Of a stretch of 64,000 bases of DNA, positions 53,441 to 62,577 are shown piece after piece. Source of the stretch: Limosilactobacillus reuteri (GTDB taxonomy: Bacteria > Bacillota > Bacilli > Lactobacillales > Lactobacillaceae); contig NZ_CP139478.1 in NCBI RefSeq assembly GCF_034259105.1, positions 1,174,501 through 1,238,500 on the forward strand. Reading direction: 5' to 3'. The notes beneath the pieces are model-generated. The model did not search any database. It was not told the origin of the DNA and saw only the letters and a program-made list of their open reading frames with translations. Position numbers and translations under genes: made by a program. Every line of letters begins with the position of its first letter. Within the stretch, counting starts at the first letter, position 1.

Positions 53441-54292
53441 TTAATTACGACCATAGATTGGCCATGCTGCTTCTTGTGCACCCTTATATGTCTTGTTAAT
53501 AGCTTTTTCAGTTTGCTCTGTCTGATATGCTTTTACAATCTCCTTATATACTTTATTATCCTTATTCTTTTCTTGAACCGCAATAATATTAACATATGGT
53601 TTTGCAGCTTTATTAACTGGTTCAAGATAGATTGAATCCTTCTTCGGATTTAACTTTGCTGCTACTGCATAATTTCCATTTATAATTGAGGCATCAACCG
53701 AATTTAATGCTCGCGCAGTTGTTGCAGGATCAACTTCTTTAAATTGTAAATGCTTAGGATTACTTACAATATCTTTTAAGGATGGCTTAATTCCACTTCC
53801 TTTCTTTACTTTAATCAAGCCAGCCGACTGCAAGACATTTAACCCTCGTCCAAGCGTTGTTGGTTCATTAGGAATTGCGATTGTTGCTCCTTCTGGAAGA
53901 TCTTGAATTTTTTGATACTTGTGGGAATAAACTCCTAATGGTGAAATCACAGTATTTCCAATTGATGTTAAATGTGCATTTTGCTCTTTGTTATATGATT
54001 CAAAATAATAACGCGTTAAGCATGAATGCATATCAATTTTACCTTCCTTTAACGCAACGTCTGGTTGAACATAATCATTAAAAACCACGTACTCAATATT
54101 GATTCCTTGTTTCTTCAATCTTTTACGAACATTATCCCAGACTGGTTCCGAATCTGTCCCTACTAATCCTAAACGAACAGTTTTAGTTGATGTTTTCTCA
54201 AACCGTTGGTGAATAATTCCACCAATCCCAACAACTACAATAATTACTAAAATACTAAAAATAATTAATCCCGTTCTTCTCTTTCGTTTCAT
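53441..54292 (-). CDS. NLPA/MetQ-family methionine-binding protein, signal-anchored
   Basis: 283 residues from ATG at 54292 (AAGGAGGAA upstream). A 20-residue hydrophobic segment near residue 8-27 is not followed by a lipobox cysteine, so it would be held by an uncleaved or signal-peptidase-I segment rather than lipid. Periplasmic-binding-like body: [64 protein letters not shown]. Family members bind methionine for the MetNP transporter. No ATPase or permease gene is adjacent. Confidence 0.88.
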   Translation of the reverse strand: MKRKRRTGLIIFSILVIIVVVGIGGIIHQRFEKTSTKTVRLGLVGTDSEPVWDNVRKRLKKQGINIEYVVFNDYVQPDVALKEGKIDMHSCLTRYYFESYNKEQNAHLTSIGNTVISPLGVYSHKYQKIQDLPEGATIAIPNEPTTLGRGLNVLQSAGLIKVKKGSGIKPSLKDIVSNPKHLQFKEVDPATTARALNSVDASIINGNYAVAAKLNPKKDSIYLEPVNKAAKPYVNIIAVQEKNKDNKVYKEIVKAYQTEQTEKAINKTYKGAQEAAWPIYGRN

Positions 54293-54310
54293 TTTCTTCC
54301 TCCTTTGCCA

Positions 54311-54594
54311 GAAAAGAAAAAACGTCCCTAAGAACAACTCAATCGTGCTCCTAGGGACGTTAATAACGTGTTACCACCCTGTCTTCAGTACAAAAGTACC
54401 CTCAATTCTAATCTCAGTTTGAAATTAGAAGCATAGATAACGGCTGCTACCCCGTAGAGAATTTGCTTTTAAACTAAGTTCATCCTCTCAATTAACCAAA
54501 GACCATCTTCATTATTTCGTTTCCTACCATTTCTCAGCACCTATGGCTCTCTGTATTGGACGTAAAATAATTACTCATCTTTTCTAACTCAATT
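54311..54594 (-). promoter_or_regulatory. T-box riboswitch, probably methionine-specific
   Basis: The minus-strand leader has the T-box core AGGGTGGTAACACG (54368-54381), stem I pieces AGAGAGCC and GGTGCTGAGAAATGG, and a terminator (10-bp stem AACGTCCCTA/TAGGGACGTT at 54321-54361, then T-rich). It reads uncharged tRNA and then allows readthrough. A candidate specifier codon ATG lies in AATAATGAAGATGG after stem I, fitting a methionine transporter gene, but the exact specifier needs folding. Confidence 0.9.
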
Positions 54595-54600
54595 TTAATC

Positions 54601-54629
54601 ATACTAACAACAGATATTACATAAGTCAA
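54601..54629 (-). promoter_or_regulatory. Promoter of the T-box operon
   Basis: Minus strand TTGACT (54624-54629) and TAGTAT (54601-54606), 17-bp spacer. Start expected near 54594. Confidence 0.75.
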
Positions 54630-54667
54630 CATATTTCTAGAAGTTTTCTTGCACACAACTATGATAA

Positions 54668-54732
54668 TTGCATTTTTTATAGACTGAACTATAATATTAG
54701 TAACAGTTATTTTACTTTTGTTAATAACTGTT
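54668..54732 (+). promoter_or_regulatory. Promoter and 5'-terminal hairpin of the 41-aa gene
   Basis: TTGCAT (54668-54673) and TATAAT (54690-54695), 16-bp spacer. Transcription should start near 54702, which is exactly where a perfect 10-bp stem begins: AACAGTTATT (54702-54711) with AATAACTGTT (54723-54732), loop 11 nt. The transcript would thus open with a hairpin. Confidence 0.65.
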
Positions 54733-54769
54733 ATTGTTGAAGCGTTTCAGAAAAAGAGGCGAAGTTATT

Positions 54770-54895
54770 ATGGCACTTAGTAAGCAAGAACGTAAAGAAA
54801 TGGCTCGTAAAGCTATGGAAAAGCGTGGCAGCAAGAAGCCAGATGGTTCTGGTTTTGCAAAGATTGATGCTGACGCCAAGAAACTGAGCGAATAA
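54770..54895 (+). CDS. 41-residue basic small protein
   Basis: MALSKQERKEMARKAMEKRG, then SKKPDGSGFAKIDADAKKLSE. Lysine- and arginine-rich, helical first half, no cysteine or membrane segment. GAGGCGAAG ribosome site, promoter upstream and terminator downstream make it a convincing gene. No family recognised; such small basic proteins may bind nucleic acid or ribosomes, but this is a guess. Confidence 0.75.
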   Translation: MALSKQERKEMARKAMEKRGSKKPDGSGFAKIDADAKKLSE

Positions 54896-54923
54896 CTCTT
54901 TTGAAGCAATTCACTTATATATT

Positions 54924-54962
54924 AAAGAGACAGAGATGTGTTAACACTGCTGTCTCTTTTCT
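54924..54962. terminator. Terminator between the 41-aa gene and the aminotransferase
   Basis: AAAGAGACAG (54924-54933) pairs with CTGTCTCTTT (54950-54959); T-rich on the plus side. Serves convergent genes. Confidence 0.85.
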
Positions 54963-54963
54963 T

Positions 54964-56145
54964 TTAAGCATTATTTTGTTCTTTTTCACAAAATTCCGCG
55001 AGGCGATCCATCCCCTCTTTAATTTGGTCTATCTCAGTTGCGTAACTGAAGCGGAGATAGCCTTCTCCACCCTTGCCAAAGTTTGATCCAGCTGTTACAG
55101 CAACCTTGGCTTCATTGGCAAGTTGGTAAATTAGCTTATTGTCATCCTGATCAAGGAATGACGGAATCTTGGCAAAAATATAAAATGCACCCATTGGTTG
55201 ACTGCATTCAAAGCCCATTTCTGTAAGCCGCTTATACATATAGTCACGCCGTTTGATATATTGGGCGTCCATTTCCTTTTTTGCCTCGTCTCCAGCCTTT
55301 AAAGCGGCTTCTGCAGCGTCCTGGACAAATGTTGCAATATCCGTTACCGCAAATGCATGAACCTTGAACAGCAGATCGGTCACTTTAGCTGGTGCGCAAA
55401 GGTAGCCAATTCGCCAACCAGTCATTGCATAGGACTTAGAAAAGCCATTAGCCAAAATTGTCTGGTCTGGAATAACCTTCGCCATGCTTGAGTATTCGCC
55501 ATCATAGTTTAATTCACTATAAATTTCATCACAGATTGCAAAGATTGGCTTGCCCTTAATTAAGGCAGCTAGTTCATTCATTTCTGCTTGAGTATAGGCA
55601 ATGCCGGTCGGATTAGACGGATTGACGAAAATAACTCCTTTTACTCGATCACCATATTTATCAAGATACTGTTTAAGAAGAGCTGGTGTTAGTTTAAAAC
55701 CAGTCTTGGATGTATCTACTTCCACTGGCGTCCCTCCAGCAATCATTACATCAGGCGTGTAGATTGAAAAGGTAGGCGTTGGAACTAAAATTATATCTCC
55801 AGGATTAGTAATTGCAGTAATCGCAGCAAAAATTCCTTCCGTTACACCATTTGTAACAAGAATCTCTGTTGCAGGATCATACTGAAGACCATATTTATTA
55901 GCTAACGTATCGGCAATCGCTTGACGCAATCCCATTGTTCCACGTTGGGGAGCATAGTGAGTGCGATTGTTTTCAATACTCTCAATTCCGGCCTTTTTGA
56001 TATATTCTGGTGTATCAAAATCAGGTTCACCAATTGTAAACTTAATAATTCCTGGAATTTTTGAAACGTATTGGGAAAAATCAAATACTTTTAACGTTGG
56101 AACATCATTTAAGATCTTCCGCATATGTTCACTCATTTCAACCAT
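54964..56145 (-). CDS. Class I/II PLP-dependent aminotransferase
   Basis: 393 residues: FTIGEPDFDTPEYIKKAG, YAPQRGTMGLRQAIA, VNPSNPTGIAYT, and ILANGFSKSYAMTGWRIGY with the PLP lysine. Related to PatA/AraT/AspC-like enzymes of lactobacilli that act on aspartate, aromatic amino acids or diaminopimelate; the exact substrate cannot be read. Single gene, minus strand. Confidence 0.9.
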   Translation of the reverse strand: MVEMSEHMRKILNDVPTLKVFDFSQYVSKIPGIIKFTIGEPDFDTPEYIKKAGIESIENNRTHYAPQRGTMGLRQAIADTLANKYGLQYDPATEILVTNGVTEGIFAAITAITNPGDIILVPTPTFSIYTPDVMIAGGTPVEVDTSKTGFKLTPALLKQYLDKYGDRVKGVIFVNPSNPTGIAYTQAEMNELAALIKGKPIFAICDEIYSELNYDGEYSSMAKVIPDQTILANGFSKSYAMTGWRIGYLCAPAKVTDLLFKVHAFAVTDIATFVQDAAEAALKAGDEAKKEMDAQYIKRRDYMYKRLTEMGFECSQPMGAFYIFAKIPSFLDQDDNKLIYQLANEAKVAVTAGSNFGKGGEGYLRFSYATEIDQIKEGMDRLAEFCEKEQNNA

Positions 56146-56218
56146 TTTACTTAAGATCCCCTTTTTTACTAACTACATACCTTAATTATATGACAATTTA
56201 AAAGAAAAAGCATTGTGA

Positions 56219-56330
56219 GTGGGAATTAACTTTCTAGACAAGGCGGTGGGCTAAGGATAGAACGGTGATTAGCACGGCACGAGCTGATTATCGTTCGGAC
56301 TTAGCCTCGAGCCTCGTAGTTAATTTCCAC
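56219..56330. repeat. 112-nt nested inverted-repeat element, candidate structured RNA or miniature element
   Basis: Outer arms GTGGGAATTAACT (56219-56231) and AGTTAATTTCCAC (56318-56330) pair over 13 bp with one G-U. Inside are AGGC/GCCT (56241, 56311), GGCTAAG/CTTAGCC (56249, 56300), GAACG/CGTTC (56260, 56292) and a top TTAGC/GCTGA with a 9-nt loop. The whole length folds into one long interrupted rod. No ORF. It lies between the aminotransferase and the ISL3 left end. Confidence 0.7.
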
Positions 56331-56380
56331 GATATCGTAACAATACTCGTATAAAAAACGAGGCTGTTAAAAAAACAAAA

Positions 56381-56388
56381 GTTTTTTC
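56381..56388. repeat. 8-bp target duplication, left
   Basis: GTTTTTTC, identical to 57903-57910, flanking the ISL3 element. 8 bp is the standard size for ISL3. Confidence 0.9.
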
Positions 56389-57902
56389 GGCTCTACAATA
56401 TCTGGTGTTGATATAGAAATATCACTTTCTATACCAATACTAGATTTTTTGTTTTTAAACTAAAAAAGAGGCATGCCCTCTGATACAATGAAATCGCCAA
56501 ATCACATAGTAAAGAAGGTAACCTCCATGGATAATGATACAAGGACTCTCCTCAATTTAACAGACCCTCATTTAAATTTTCCTCATCATTGGCTTAAATA
56601 TAAATCAATTAAAAACGTTCGGGTGGCACAAATATCCTGTACCCTTTCTTATATCCCGCGTGCTTGTCCAAATTGTGGCGTTATTAATCGTGGACAAATC
56701 TTAAAATATGGTTTTTATCAAGCTAAATACAAATATGGACAATTTAGGGCTCAACCATTAATGTTGCTTGTTAATACTCAACGTTTTCAATGTCCTGACT
56801 GCCATACAACATTTAATGCGACTAGTTATCTTTTTGAAAAGCAACGAACAATTAGTCGTGATTTAAGGCGTGAAATTATTCTTCGGTTAACGCGAATTCA
56901 AACAATTAAAGATATTGCCCATGATTTGTTTATCAGTGAAGCTTCGGTCCAGCGGGTCCTTTTGGACCTCGCTGATCAATACAAGCCGAATTTAAACTAT
57001 CTACCGGAAACACTATGTATTGATGAATTTAAATCAATGCGGAGCGCTAAAGGTAAGATGAGTTTCATCGCTGTTGATGGTGATCGGAGTTGCTTATTTG
57101 AACTCCTTGAAGATCGGCGATTACGTAGTTTATTTAAGCATTATCAACAGTTTACACGTGCTGCCCGTTGCCGGGTGAAATATCTGGTAATGGATATGAA
57201 CGCTGCTTATGATCAACTAGTTAAAACCGTTTTTCCTTGTGCTCAAATCATCTATGATCGCTTTCATATTGCCAAACACCTTAATGATACGATGAATCAT
57301 GTGCGAATTCATGTCTTCAATCGTTTGCGAAAAGGTGATTCTGCGGAGCAGAAACAAGCTCGGCGCCTTAAACGTTATTGGCGGCTATTTCTTCAAGATC
57401 GGGAAAATTTAAGTACAAAAGTTTATTACGAAGGACGTTATTTTAATCGCGTTGTTAATTCCATTATGATCTTAGACTTAATGTTAGCGTATGACCAAGA
57501 GTTAAGAGCCACCTATAATTTTATTCAATCCTTGAAGCGTGCTTACAATCAACGTGATTTTACAACTTTCTTTCAATTACTTAAACTCCGGCCAGACAGT
57601 GTCAGCCATTATACAATCCACCGTTGTCAAGTTTTAGCGCGCTATAAAGAGGGAATTAAGCGTGGCTTTGAGACGAAGTTCTCAAATGGTCGAACCGAAG
57701 GGATTAATAATCGAATTAAAACTATCAAACGAGTTGCCTGTGGTTATCGTTACTTTACGGCATTTAAAACGCGGATTTATTTAATTATTGGCCACCAAAT
57801 TCAAACTAACTAAAAAGAACCGCCACGAATGACGATTCTAACTAGACCAATTTAATTGGCGAAAATTCATATTTGCGTATCAACACTACTTGACGTAGAG
57901 CC
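56389..57902 (+). mobile_element. ISL3-family insertion sequence, complete
   Basis: 1514 bp. Imperfect terminal repeats: GGCTCTAC then eight different bases then GTGTTGATA at the left; the reverse complement of the right end shows the same blocks. Bounded by perfect 8-bp duplications. One intact transposase. Confidence 0.95.
56527..57813 (+). CDS. ISL3-family transposase
   Basis: 428 residues from ATG at 56527 (the reading is open from 56473). N-terminal zinc-finger region (CPNCGVINRG and RFQCPDCHTTF), helix-turn-helix, then the DDE_Tnp_ISL3 core with LCIDEFKSMRSAKGKMSFI, VMDMNAAYDQLVKTVFP, YDRFHIAKHLND and the final NGRTEGINNRIKTIKR. Complete. Confidence 0.95.
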   Translation: MDNDTRTLLNLTDPHLNFPHHWLKYKSIKNVRVAQISCTLSYIPRACPNCGVINRGQILKYGFYQAKYKYGQFRAQPLMLLVNTQRFQCPDCHTTFNATSYLFEKQRTISRDLRREIILRLTRIQTIKDIAHDLFISEASVQRVLLDLADQYKPNLNYLPETLCIDEFKSMRSAKGKMSFIAVDGDRSCLFELLEDRRLRSLFKHYQQFTRAARCRVKYLVMDMNAAYDQLVKTVFPCAQIIYDRFHIAKHLNDTMNHVRIHVFNRLRKGDSAEQKQARRLKRYWRLFLQDRENLSTKVYYEGRYFNRVVNSIMILDLMLAYDQELRATYNFIQSLKRAYNQRDFTTFFQLLKLRPDSVSHYTIHRCQVLARYKEGIKRGFETKFSNGRTEGINNRIKTIKRVACGYRYFTAFKTRIYLIIGHQIQTN

Positions 57903-57910
57903 GTTTTTTC
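57903..57910. repeat. 8-bp target duplication, right
   Basis: GTTTTTTC, second copy (see 56381-56388). Confidence 0.9.
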
Positions 57911-57936
57911 TCAGCCTCATGCTCAGTTTTATAAAG

Positions 57937-59442
57937 TTAGTTTTCAAATGCTTTGATCATCCGGTCAAGCAATTCAATATCTGTATCACGAGAATAAATA
58001 TCCATGATCTCATAGATTTGTGGTGCGGAAGTTGAACCAGTAAAGGCAAGGTTTAATGGGAAGTATAAACCACGACCCTTAATGCCAGTGTCCTTACCTA
58101 CTTCCTTAATGGCTTGACTATAATCAAGATCATCGCTGCCATTCTCAAGTTTAGCCTTTAAGCCCTTGAGGACAGCTAAAACGTCTTCATTAGCGAAGTC
58201 TTCATTGTCCTTAAGCAAATCATAATTGAATGATTGGTCAAGAACTGTGTAGTATGACCATGCATATTGAATAACTTCAAGAAGTTTATTAACATCCCGT
58301 TGGTGAACTTTAATTGTCTTCTTAAGTAATTCAGTCAATTGATCTTCTGGGATACTTTGAAGGCGCTTGGCTTCTTCAGTTTCGCCTTCCTTAATTAGTT
58401 CCATTGTCCGCTCAGTTAATTCATCAATCGACATACTCTTAATGTATTGAGCATTCATCCAATCAAGTTTCTTTTGATCGAAGTATGCTGGTGCCTTTGA
58501 CATCCGCTTTGGATCGTACACCTTAATTAACTCTTCTTTAGAGTAGATTTCACGTTCGCCAACTGGAGACCAGCCTAGGAATGCAATAAAGTTAAAGATT
58601 GCTTCATGAAGGTAACCGTGCTTCTTGTATTCACTAATGAATTGAAGAGTATCTTTATCACGCTTACTTAACTTCTTACGAGTCTTTGGATTAAAGATCA
58701 ATGGAATGTGACAGAAGGTTGGGTGATCCCATCCTAATGCTTCATAAATAGCAATTTGCTTTGGCGTATTTGAGATGTGATCAGCACCACGCAAAACATG
58801 GGTAATGTCCATGGTATGGTCATCAACTACAACGGCAAAGTTATACGTTGGCATCCCATCACTCTTTTCAATGATGAAGTCACCACCAAGGTTGTCAGAG
58901 TTAAATGAAACATGACCACGTGCAATATCGTCCCATTCGTAATCATGGTCTTTAGGGAAGTGGAAACGAATAGTTGGCTTTAAGCCCTTTGCTTCAGCCG
59001 CCTTTTGTTCTTCTTCACTCTTACCATACCAACGACCATCATAATGAGGTGGTTCATTGTTAGCCTTTTGCCGTTCGCGCATCTCAGCTAATTCTTCCTC
59101 TGTTGAGTAATCCTTGTACGCAATTCCCTTGTCTAATAATTCTTGAATGTATTTGTGGTAAATACCTTCCTTATTCCGTTCACTTTGACGGTAAGGAGCA
59201 TACTTTGGATTTGGCTTATTTGGACCTTCATCCCAGTCAATTCCTAACCAGTGAAGATTTTCACGTTGGCTAGCTTCACCATCTTCAACGTTCCGCTTGG
59301 TATCGGTATCTTCAATCCGTAATACCATCGTTCCATCGAAGTGACGTGCAAATAAATAATTAAATAATGCTGATTGAGCATTTCCGATATGTAAGAAACC
59401 TGTTGGGCTAGGTGCATACCGAACTCTGACCTTTTGATCCAT
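57937..59442 (-). CDS. gltX: Glutamyl-tRNA synthetase
   Basis: 501 residues, class [18 protein letters not shown] (HIGH region) and [13 protein letters not shown] (KMSKS variant KLSKR). Charges tRNA-Glu and, in Firmicutes lacking GlnRS, also tRNA-Gln for the GatCAB route. Single gene with its own promoter; its terminator is disrupted by ISL3. Confidence 0.97.
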   Translation of the reverse strand: MDQKVRVRYAPSPTGFLHIGNAQSALFNYLFARHFDGTMVLRIEDTDTKRNVEDGEASQRENLHWLGIDWDEGPNKPNPKYAPYRQSERNKEGIYHKYIQELLDKGIAYKDYSTEEELAEMRERQKANNEPPHYDGRWYGKSEEEQKAAEAKGLKPTIRFHFPKDHDYEWDDIARGHVSFNSDNLGGDFIIEKSDGMPTYNFAVVVDDHTMDITHVLRGADHISNTPKQIAIYEALGWDHPTFCHIPLIFNPKTRKKLSKRDKDTLQFISEYKKHGYLHEAIFNFIAFLGWSPVGEREIYSKEELIKVYDPKRMSKAPAYFDQKKLDWMNAQYIKSMSIDELTERTMELIKEGETEEAKRLQSIPEDQLTELLKKTIKVHQRDVNKLLEVIQYAWSYYTVLDQSFNYDLLKDNEDFANEDVLAVLKGLKAKLENGSDDLDYSQAIKEVGKDTGIKGRGLYFPLNLAFTGSTSAPQIYEIMDIYSRDTDIELLDRMIKAFEN

Positions 59443-59538
59443 GATCTAAGACTCTCCTTTAGTAACTAATCGAAATATAATTCCGATTTAAAATTGGTTG
59501 CTAGATCAACTAGCAGTCCTTAAAAACGTACTACACAT

Positions 59539-59567
59539 ATTATAATAACACGCTTTTATTGCAACAA
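59539..59567 (-). promoter_or_regulatory. Promoter of gltX
   Basis: Minus strand TTGTTG and TATAAT with a 17-bp spacer, about 95 bp upstream of the start codon. No T-box core was seen in the leader. Confidence 0.6.
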
Positions 59568-59620
59568 ATATAATTGTATATGAAACAGCATATTTGTCAA
59601 TTAACTAGTCGATTTCGCAT

Positions 59621-59660
59621 GAAAAACACTTAGCAAGTAATCCTGCATAAGTGTTTTTTC
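59621..59660. terminator. Terminator of glnA
   Basis: AAAAACACTTA/TAAGTGTTTTT stem with a 15-nt loop, T-run on either strand. Confidence 0.85.
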
Positions 59661-59686
59661 GTTGTTTATTAACTTATTGTTATTGC

Positions 59687-61030
59687 TTAGTATTGTTCCA
59701 TGTAATGTTGACGTTCCCATTCAGAAACGTGTTGACGATATGAGGCATATTCACGAGTCTTGGCTTCCATAAAGCTGTTGTAGAGGTGTTCACCCATTGA
59801 ACTCTTGATAACCTCATCGTTAGCCAAAGACTTTAATGCGTTGTGTAAAGTATCTGGTAAATCGCGAATATCTTTTTCAGCTCGTTCGGCCTTCGTCATC
59901 GTATAGATGTTTTCATCAACATTATGAATTGGTGGTAAGTTGTTGCGTAAACCATCTAAACCAGCTTCAAGAACAGCAGCGATTGCAAGGTAAGGGTTAG
60001 CTGATGGATCCGCTGACCGTAACTCAAGCCGTGTTTCCATTCCACGATCACTTGGAATTCGTACAAGTGGTGACCGGTTAGAAGTTGACCATGCAACATA
60101 AACCGGTGCTTCATAGCCTGGAACCAATCGCTTATAGGAGTTGACGATTGGGTTGCAAATTGCAGTGTAGCTCCGTGCATGCTTCATCAAACCGCCCAAG
60201 AAATGGTAAGCAGTTGCGGAAAGCTTATCTTTATCATTTTCATCAAAGAAGGCGTTAGTGCCATCTTGACTAAACAATGACATATTGAGGTGCATTCCTG
60301 AACCGTTAATACCAGAAAGCGGCTTAGGCATAAAGGTAGCATGGAAACCATACTTCTTAGCAATTGTTTTAACCACGAACTTAAATGTTTGAATGTTATC
60401 AGCGGCTTCTAAAGCATCTGAGTACTTGAAGTCAACTTCATGCTGACCAGGAGCAACTTCATGGTGCGCTGCTTCAACATCAAAGCCCATCTTTTCAAGA
60501 GCTAAAACGATATCACGGCGGCAATCTTCACCAGGATCTGCCGGTTCCATGTCAAAGTAATTTTCTTTATCGTTAAGATTGGTAGTTGGGTTACCCTTTT
60601 CATCAGTCTTGAAGAGGAAGAATTCTGGTTCAGGTCCAATGTTAAAGTCTTTGAAGCCCATCTTCCGCATATCTTCAAGCACCCGCTTCAAGTTGTTACG
60701 TGGGTCACCTTCAAATGGCGTGCCGTCAGTCTTGTAAACACTGCAGATTACCCGCGCAACCTTTCCGTGTTCAGCACCCCAAGGGAATGCAAGCCAAGTG
60801 GACATATCTGGGTAAAGATACATGTCACTTTCTTCAATCCGAACAAATCCATCAATTGAAGAACCATCAAACATAATTTTGTTATCCATCAATTTATCTA
60901 ACTGACTAACTGGTAAGTCAACGCTCTTAATCGTTCCTAATAGGTCAGTAAACATAACTCGTAAGAAATGGATATCTTCATCCTTTACCATTTGGCGAAC
61001 TTCATCTTTTGTAAATACGTGTTTACCCAT
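59687..61030 (-). CDS. glnA: Glutamine synthetase, type I-alpha
   Basis: 447 residues, the short Firmicute GSI-alpha without an adenylylation loop. Motifs [48 protein letters not shown] and NRSPLVRIP. Makes glutamine from glutamate, ammonia and ATP and in Firmicutes also signals to GlnR. Its promoter carries a perfect GlnR box. The usual upstream glnR is missing; miaA is next. Confidence 0.97.
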   Translation of the reverse strand: MGKHVFTKDEVRQMVKDEDIHFLRVMFTDLLGTIKSVDLPVSQLDKLMDNKIMFDGSSIDGFVRIEESDMYLYPDMSTWLAFPWGAEHGKVARVICSVYKTDGTPFEGDPRNNLKRVLEDMRKMGFKDFNIGPEPEFFLFKTDEKGNPTTNLNDKENYFDMEPADPGEDCRRDIVLALEKMGFDVEAAHHEVAPGQHEVDFKYSDALEAADNIQTFKFVVKTIAKKYGFHATFMPKPLSGINGSGMHLNMSLFSQDGTNAFFDENDKDKLSATAYHFLGGLMKHARSYTAICNPIVNSYKRLVPGYEAPVYVAWSTSNRSPLVRIPSDRGMETRLELRSADPSANPYLAIAAVLEAGLDGLRNNLPPIHNVDENIYTMTKAERAEKDIRDLPDTLHNALKSLANDEVIKSSMGEHLYNSFMEAKTREYASYRQHVSEWERQHYMEQY

Positions 61031-61113
61031 AAAATTTCATTCCCTTTCATACAATCTCCACAGAAATAGATGACTATACCAATCCATCTAACATCTGCTT
61101 CTCTCCTTAACAC

Positions 61114-61150
61114 TGTGACTTAGAATAACAATAGACAGGCCATAAGTCAA
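61114..61150 (-). promoter_or_regulatory. glnA promoter with GlnR/TnrA box
   Basis: Minus strand TTGACT (61145-61150) and TATTCT (61122-61127), 17-bp spacer. TGTTATTCTAAGTCACA (61114-61130) matches TGTNA-N7-TNACA exactly and covers the -10, so GlnR bound there would repress glnA under nitrogen excess. Confidence 0.85.
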
Positions 61151-61199
61151 TTCTATTTAAGAGCTTTATTTTAATTAAAAAAATCTTTCCTCCCGTACT

Positions 61200-62123
61200 T
61201 TATTTTTTTAACCAATCATTTATAAATTGCTTAATTTGATTAATATCATCAGGATGACGCAAAATATCAAACCAGTGAGTATCAGCCTTATTTCTAAACC
61301 ACGTTAACTGTCGTTTGGCATAATGGCGAGAATCCTGCTTAATTTTCTCAACTGCTTCGTCAAGGCTAATCTCGCCACGAAAATAAGGAAATAGTTCATG
61401 GTAACCAATCCCCTTACCTGCCGGCAGATCTTCTCCTCCTTGATCAAATAACCATTTTGCTTCTTCTAACAGGCCGTTTTGAATCATTAAATCAACTCGT
61501 TTATTGATCCGGTCATATAAAACAGGGCGCTCAGTAGTCAGGCCAATTAAGAGAAAATCATTTGTTGCTTTGAACTGGGGCTGGTTGGAAAATAACTGAC
61601 CCGTTTTCTTGATCACCTCTAAAGCCCGGATAACCCGACGAGTATTAGACTTTGGAATCCGAGCGCTGGCCACTGGATCTAACTTGTTTAATTGTTCCCA
61701 AACATACTCGGCTCCCTTTTCTTCAGCAACCTTTTTCCAATGGTTACGAATTTCGAGCGTTTGTTGATCAAACTGATCACTTCCCAATGCTAGGTTATCC
61801 GTTAATGTTTGAAGATAAAATCCAGTTCCGCCTGCAATGATCGGCAAATGATTACGTTGAGCTATTTCGTCTATTTTTTGGTCAGCAAGTTTCTTAAAAC
61901 GGGCAGCAGAAAAGCGCTCCTCAATATTGCAGATATCAATGAGGTGGTGCGACACATCCCCCATTTCTTCGGGAGTAACTTTTGCCGTCCCAATATCAAG
62001 GTGGCGATAAACTTGCATCGAATCACCGGAAATTACTTCCCCATCAAATTCATGTGCCAATTTTATTGATAGCGCAGTTTTTCCTACAGCGGTTGGGCCA
62101 ACAATTGCAATTACTTTATTCAT
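61200..62123 (-). CDS. miaA: tRNA dimethylallyltransferase
   Basis: 307 residues: AIVGPTAVGKTALSIKLA P-loop, GEVISGDSMQVYRHLDIGTAKV and GGTGFYLQTLTDNL. Adds dimethylallyl to A37 of tRNAs reading U-starting codons. In Firmicutes it normally precedes glnR-glnA; here glnA follows directly. Confidence 0.97.
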   Translation of the reverse strand: MNKVIAIVGPTAVGKTALSIKLAHEFDGEVISGDSMQVYRHLDIGTAKVTPEEMGDVSHHLIDICNIEERFSAARFKKLADQKIDEIAQRNHLPIIAGGTGFYLQTLTDNLALGSDQFDQQTLEIRNHWKKVAEEKGAEYVWEQLNKLDPVASARIPKSNTRRVIRALEVIKKTGQLFSNQPQFKATNDFLLIGLTTERPVLYDRINKRVDLMIQNGLLEEAKWLFDQGGEDLPAGKGIGYHELFPYFRGEISLDEAVEKIKQDSRHYAKRQLTWFRNKADTHWFDILRHPDDINQIKQFINDWLKK

Positions 62124-62237
62124 CTTAACTCTCCAATTTTTATAAATTTTATGCTAAAACTTGTCCTTCTCACTGGTAAAACGCCATTAATTCTTGCATA
62201 ATGGAGGTAGCCTATAAATTCGAGGAGGTTTTATGTT

Positions 62238-62414
62238 ATGAAACAATTAGCAAAAGGTATTTTAGTTGGTAGTTTAGCAACAGTTGCTGCCATTGCTAGC
62301 GGGGTTCTTACTTTCCATAAAACTGTCATTAAGCCAGCTGAAGAAGAAGAAGAGAAGTTTGATCAAAACCGTCGAGCTGCTATCCGTAAGGGCCGCTCAG
62401 CACACCAACTTTAA
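62238..62414 (+). CDS. DUF3042-family small protein
   Basis: 58 residues: MKQLAKGILVGSLATVAAIA with a membrane segment near the N-terminus, FHKTVIKPAEEEEEKFDQNR and the basic end AIRKGRSAHQL. The motif set AKG-L-VG, KTVIKP-EEEE-KFD-NRR is the DUF3042 pattern common in lactobacilli. GAGGAGG site. Role unknown; divergent from miaA. Confidence 0.9.
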   Translation: MKQLAKGILVGSLATVAAIASGVLTFHKTVIKPAEEEEEKFDQNRRAAIRKGRSAHQL

Positions 62415-62439
62415 TTTCATTTAAGATTCAAAAAGCAGA

Positions 62440-62480
62440 GAGGCTGGGAGAAAACAAAATTTTCTCCCAGCCTCTTTTTT
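62440..62480. terminator. Bidirectional terminator between DUF3042 gene and the rhodanese gene
   Basis: A perfect 15-bp stem (62440-62454 with 62460-62474) then TTTTTT. Confidence 0.92.
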
Positions 62481-62577
62481 ATTGGTTAAAATTCACAAGA
62501 GGCTAGATTCTAAGCATTAGCAAATAATTGGTTAGAATCATCAACCATCCTGACAAAAAGCATATAAGATACTTTTC

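Larger units (their letters stand above)
56360..57918 (-). terminator. gltX terminator split by ISL3
   Basis: If the ISL3 element and one target copy are removed, GAGGCTG (56360-56366) and CAGCCTC (57912-57918) come together around AAAAAAC/GTTTTTT and give a strong minus-strand hairpin with a following T-run, right after gltX. The insertion broke its loop side. The parts now lie on either side of the element. Confidence 0.75.

Noticed and set aside
59443-59600. Possible T-box ahead of gltX
   Set aside because: No AGGGTGG-type core or leader terminator in the interval.
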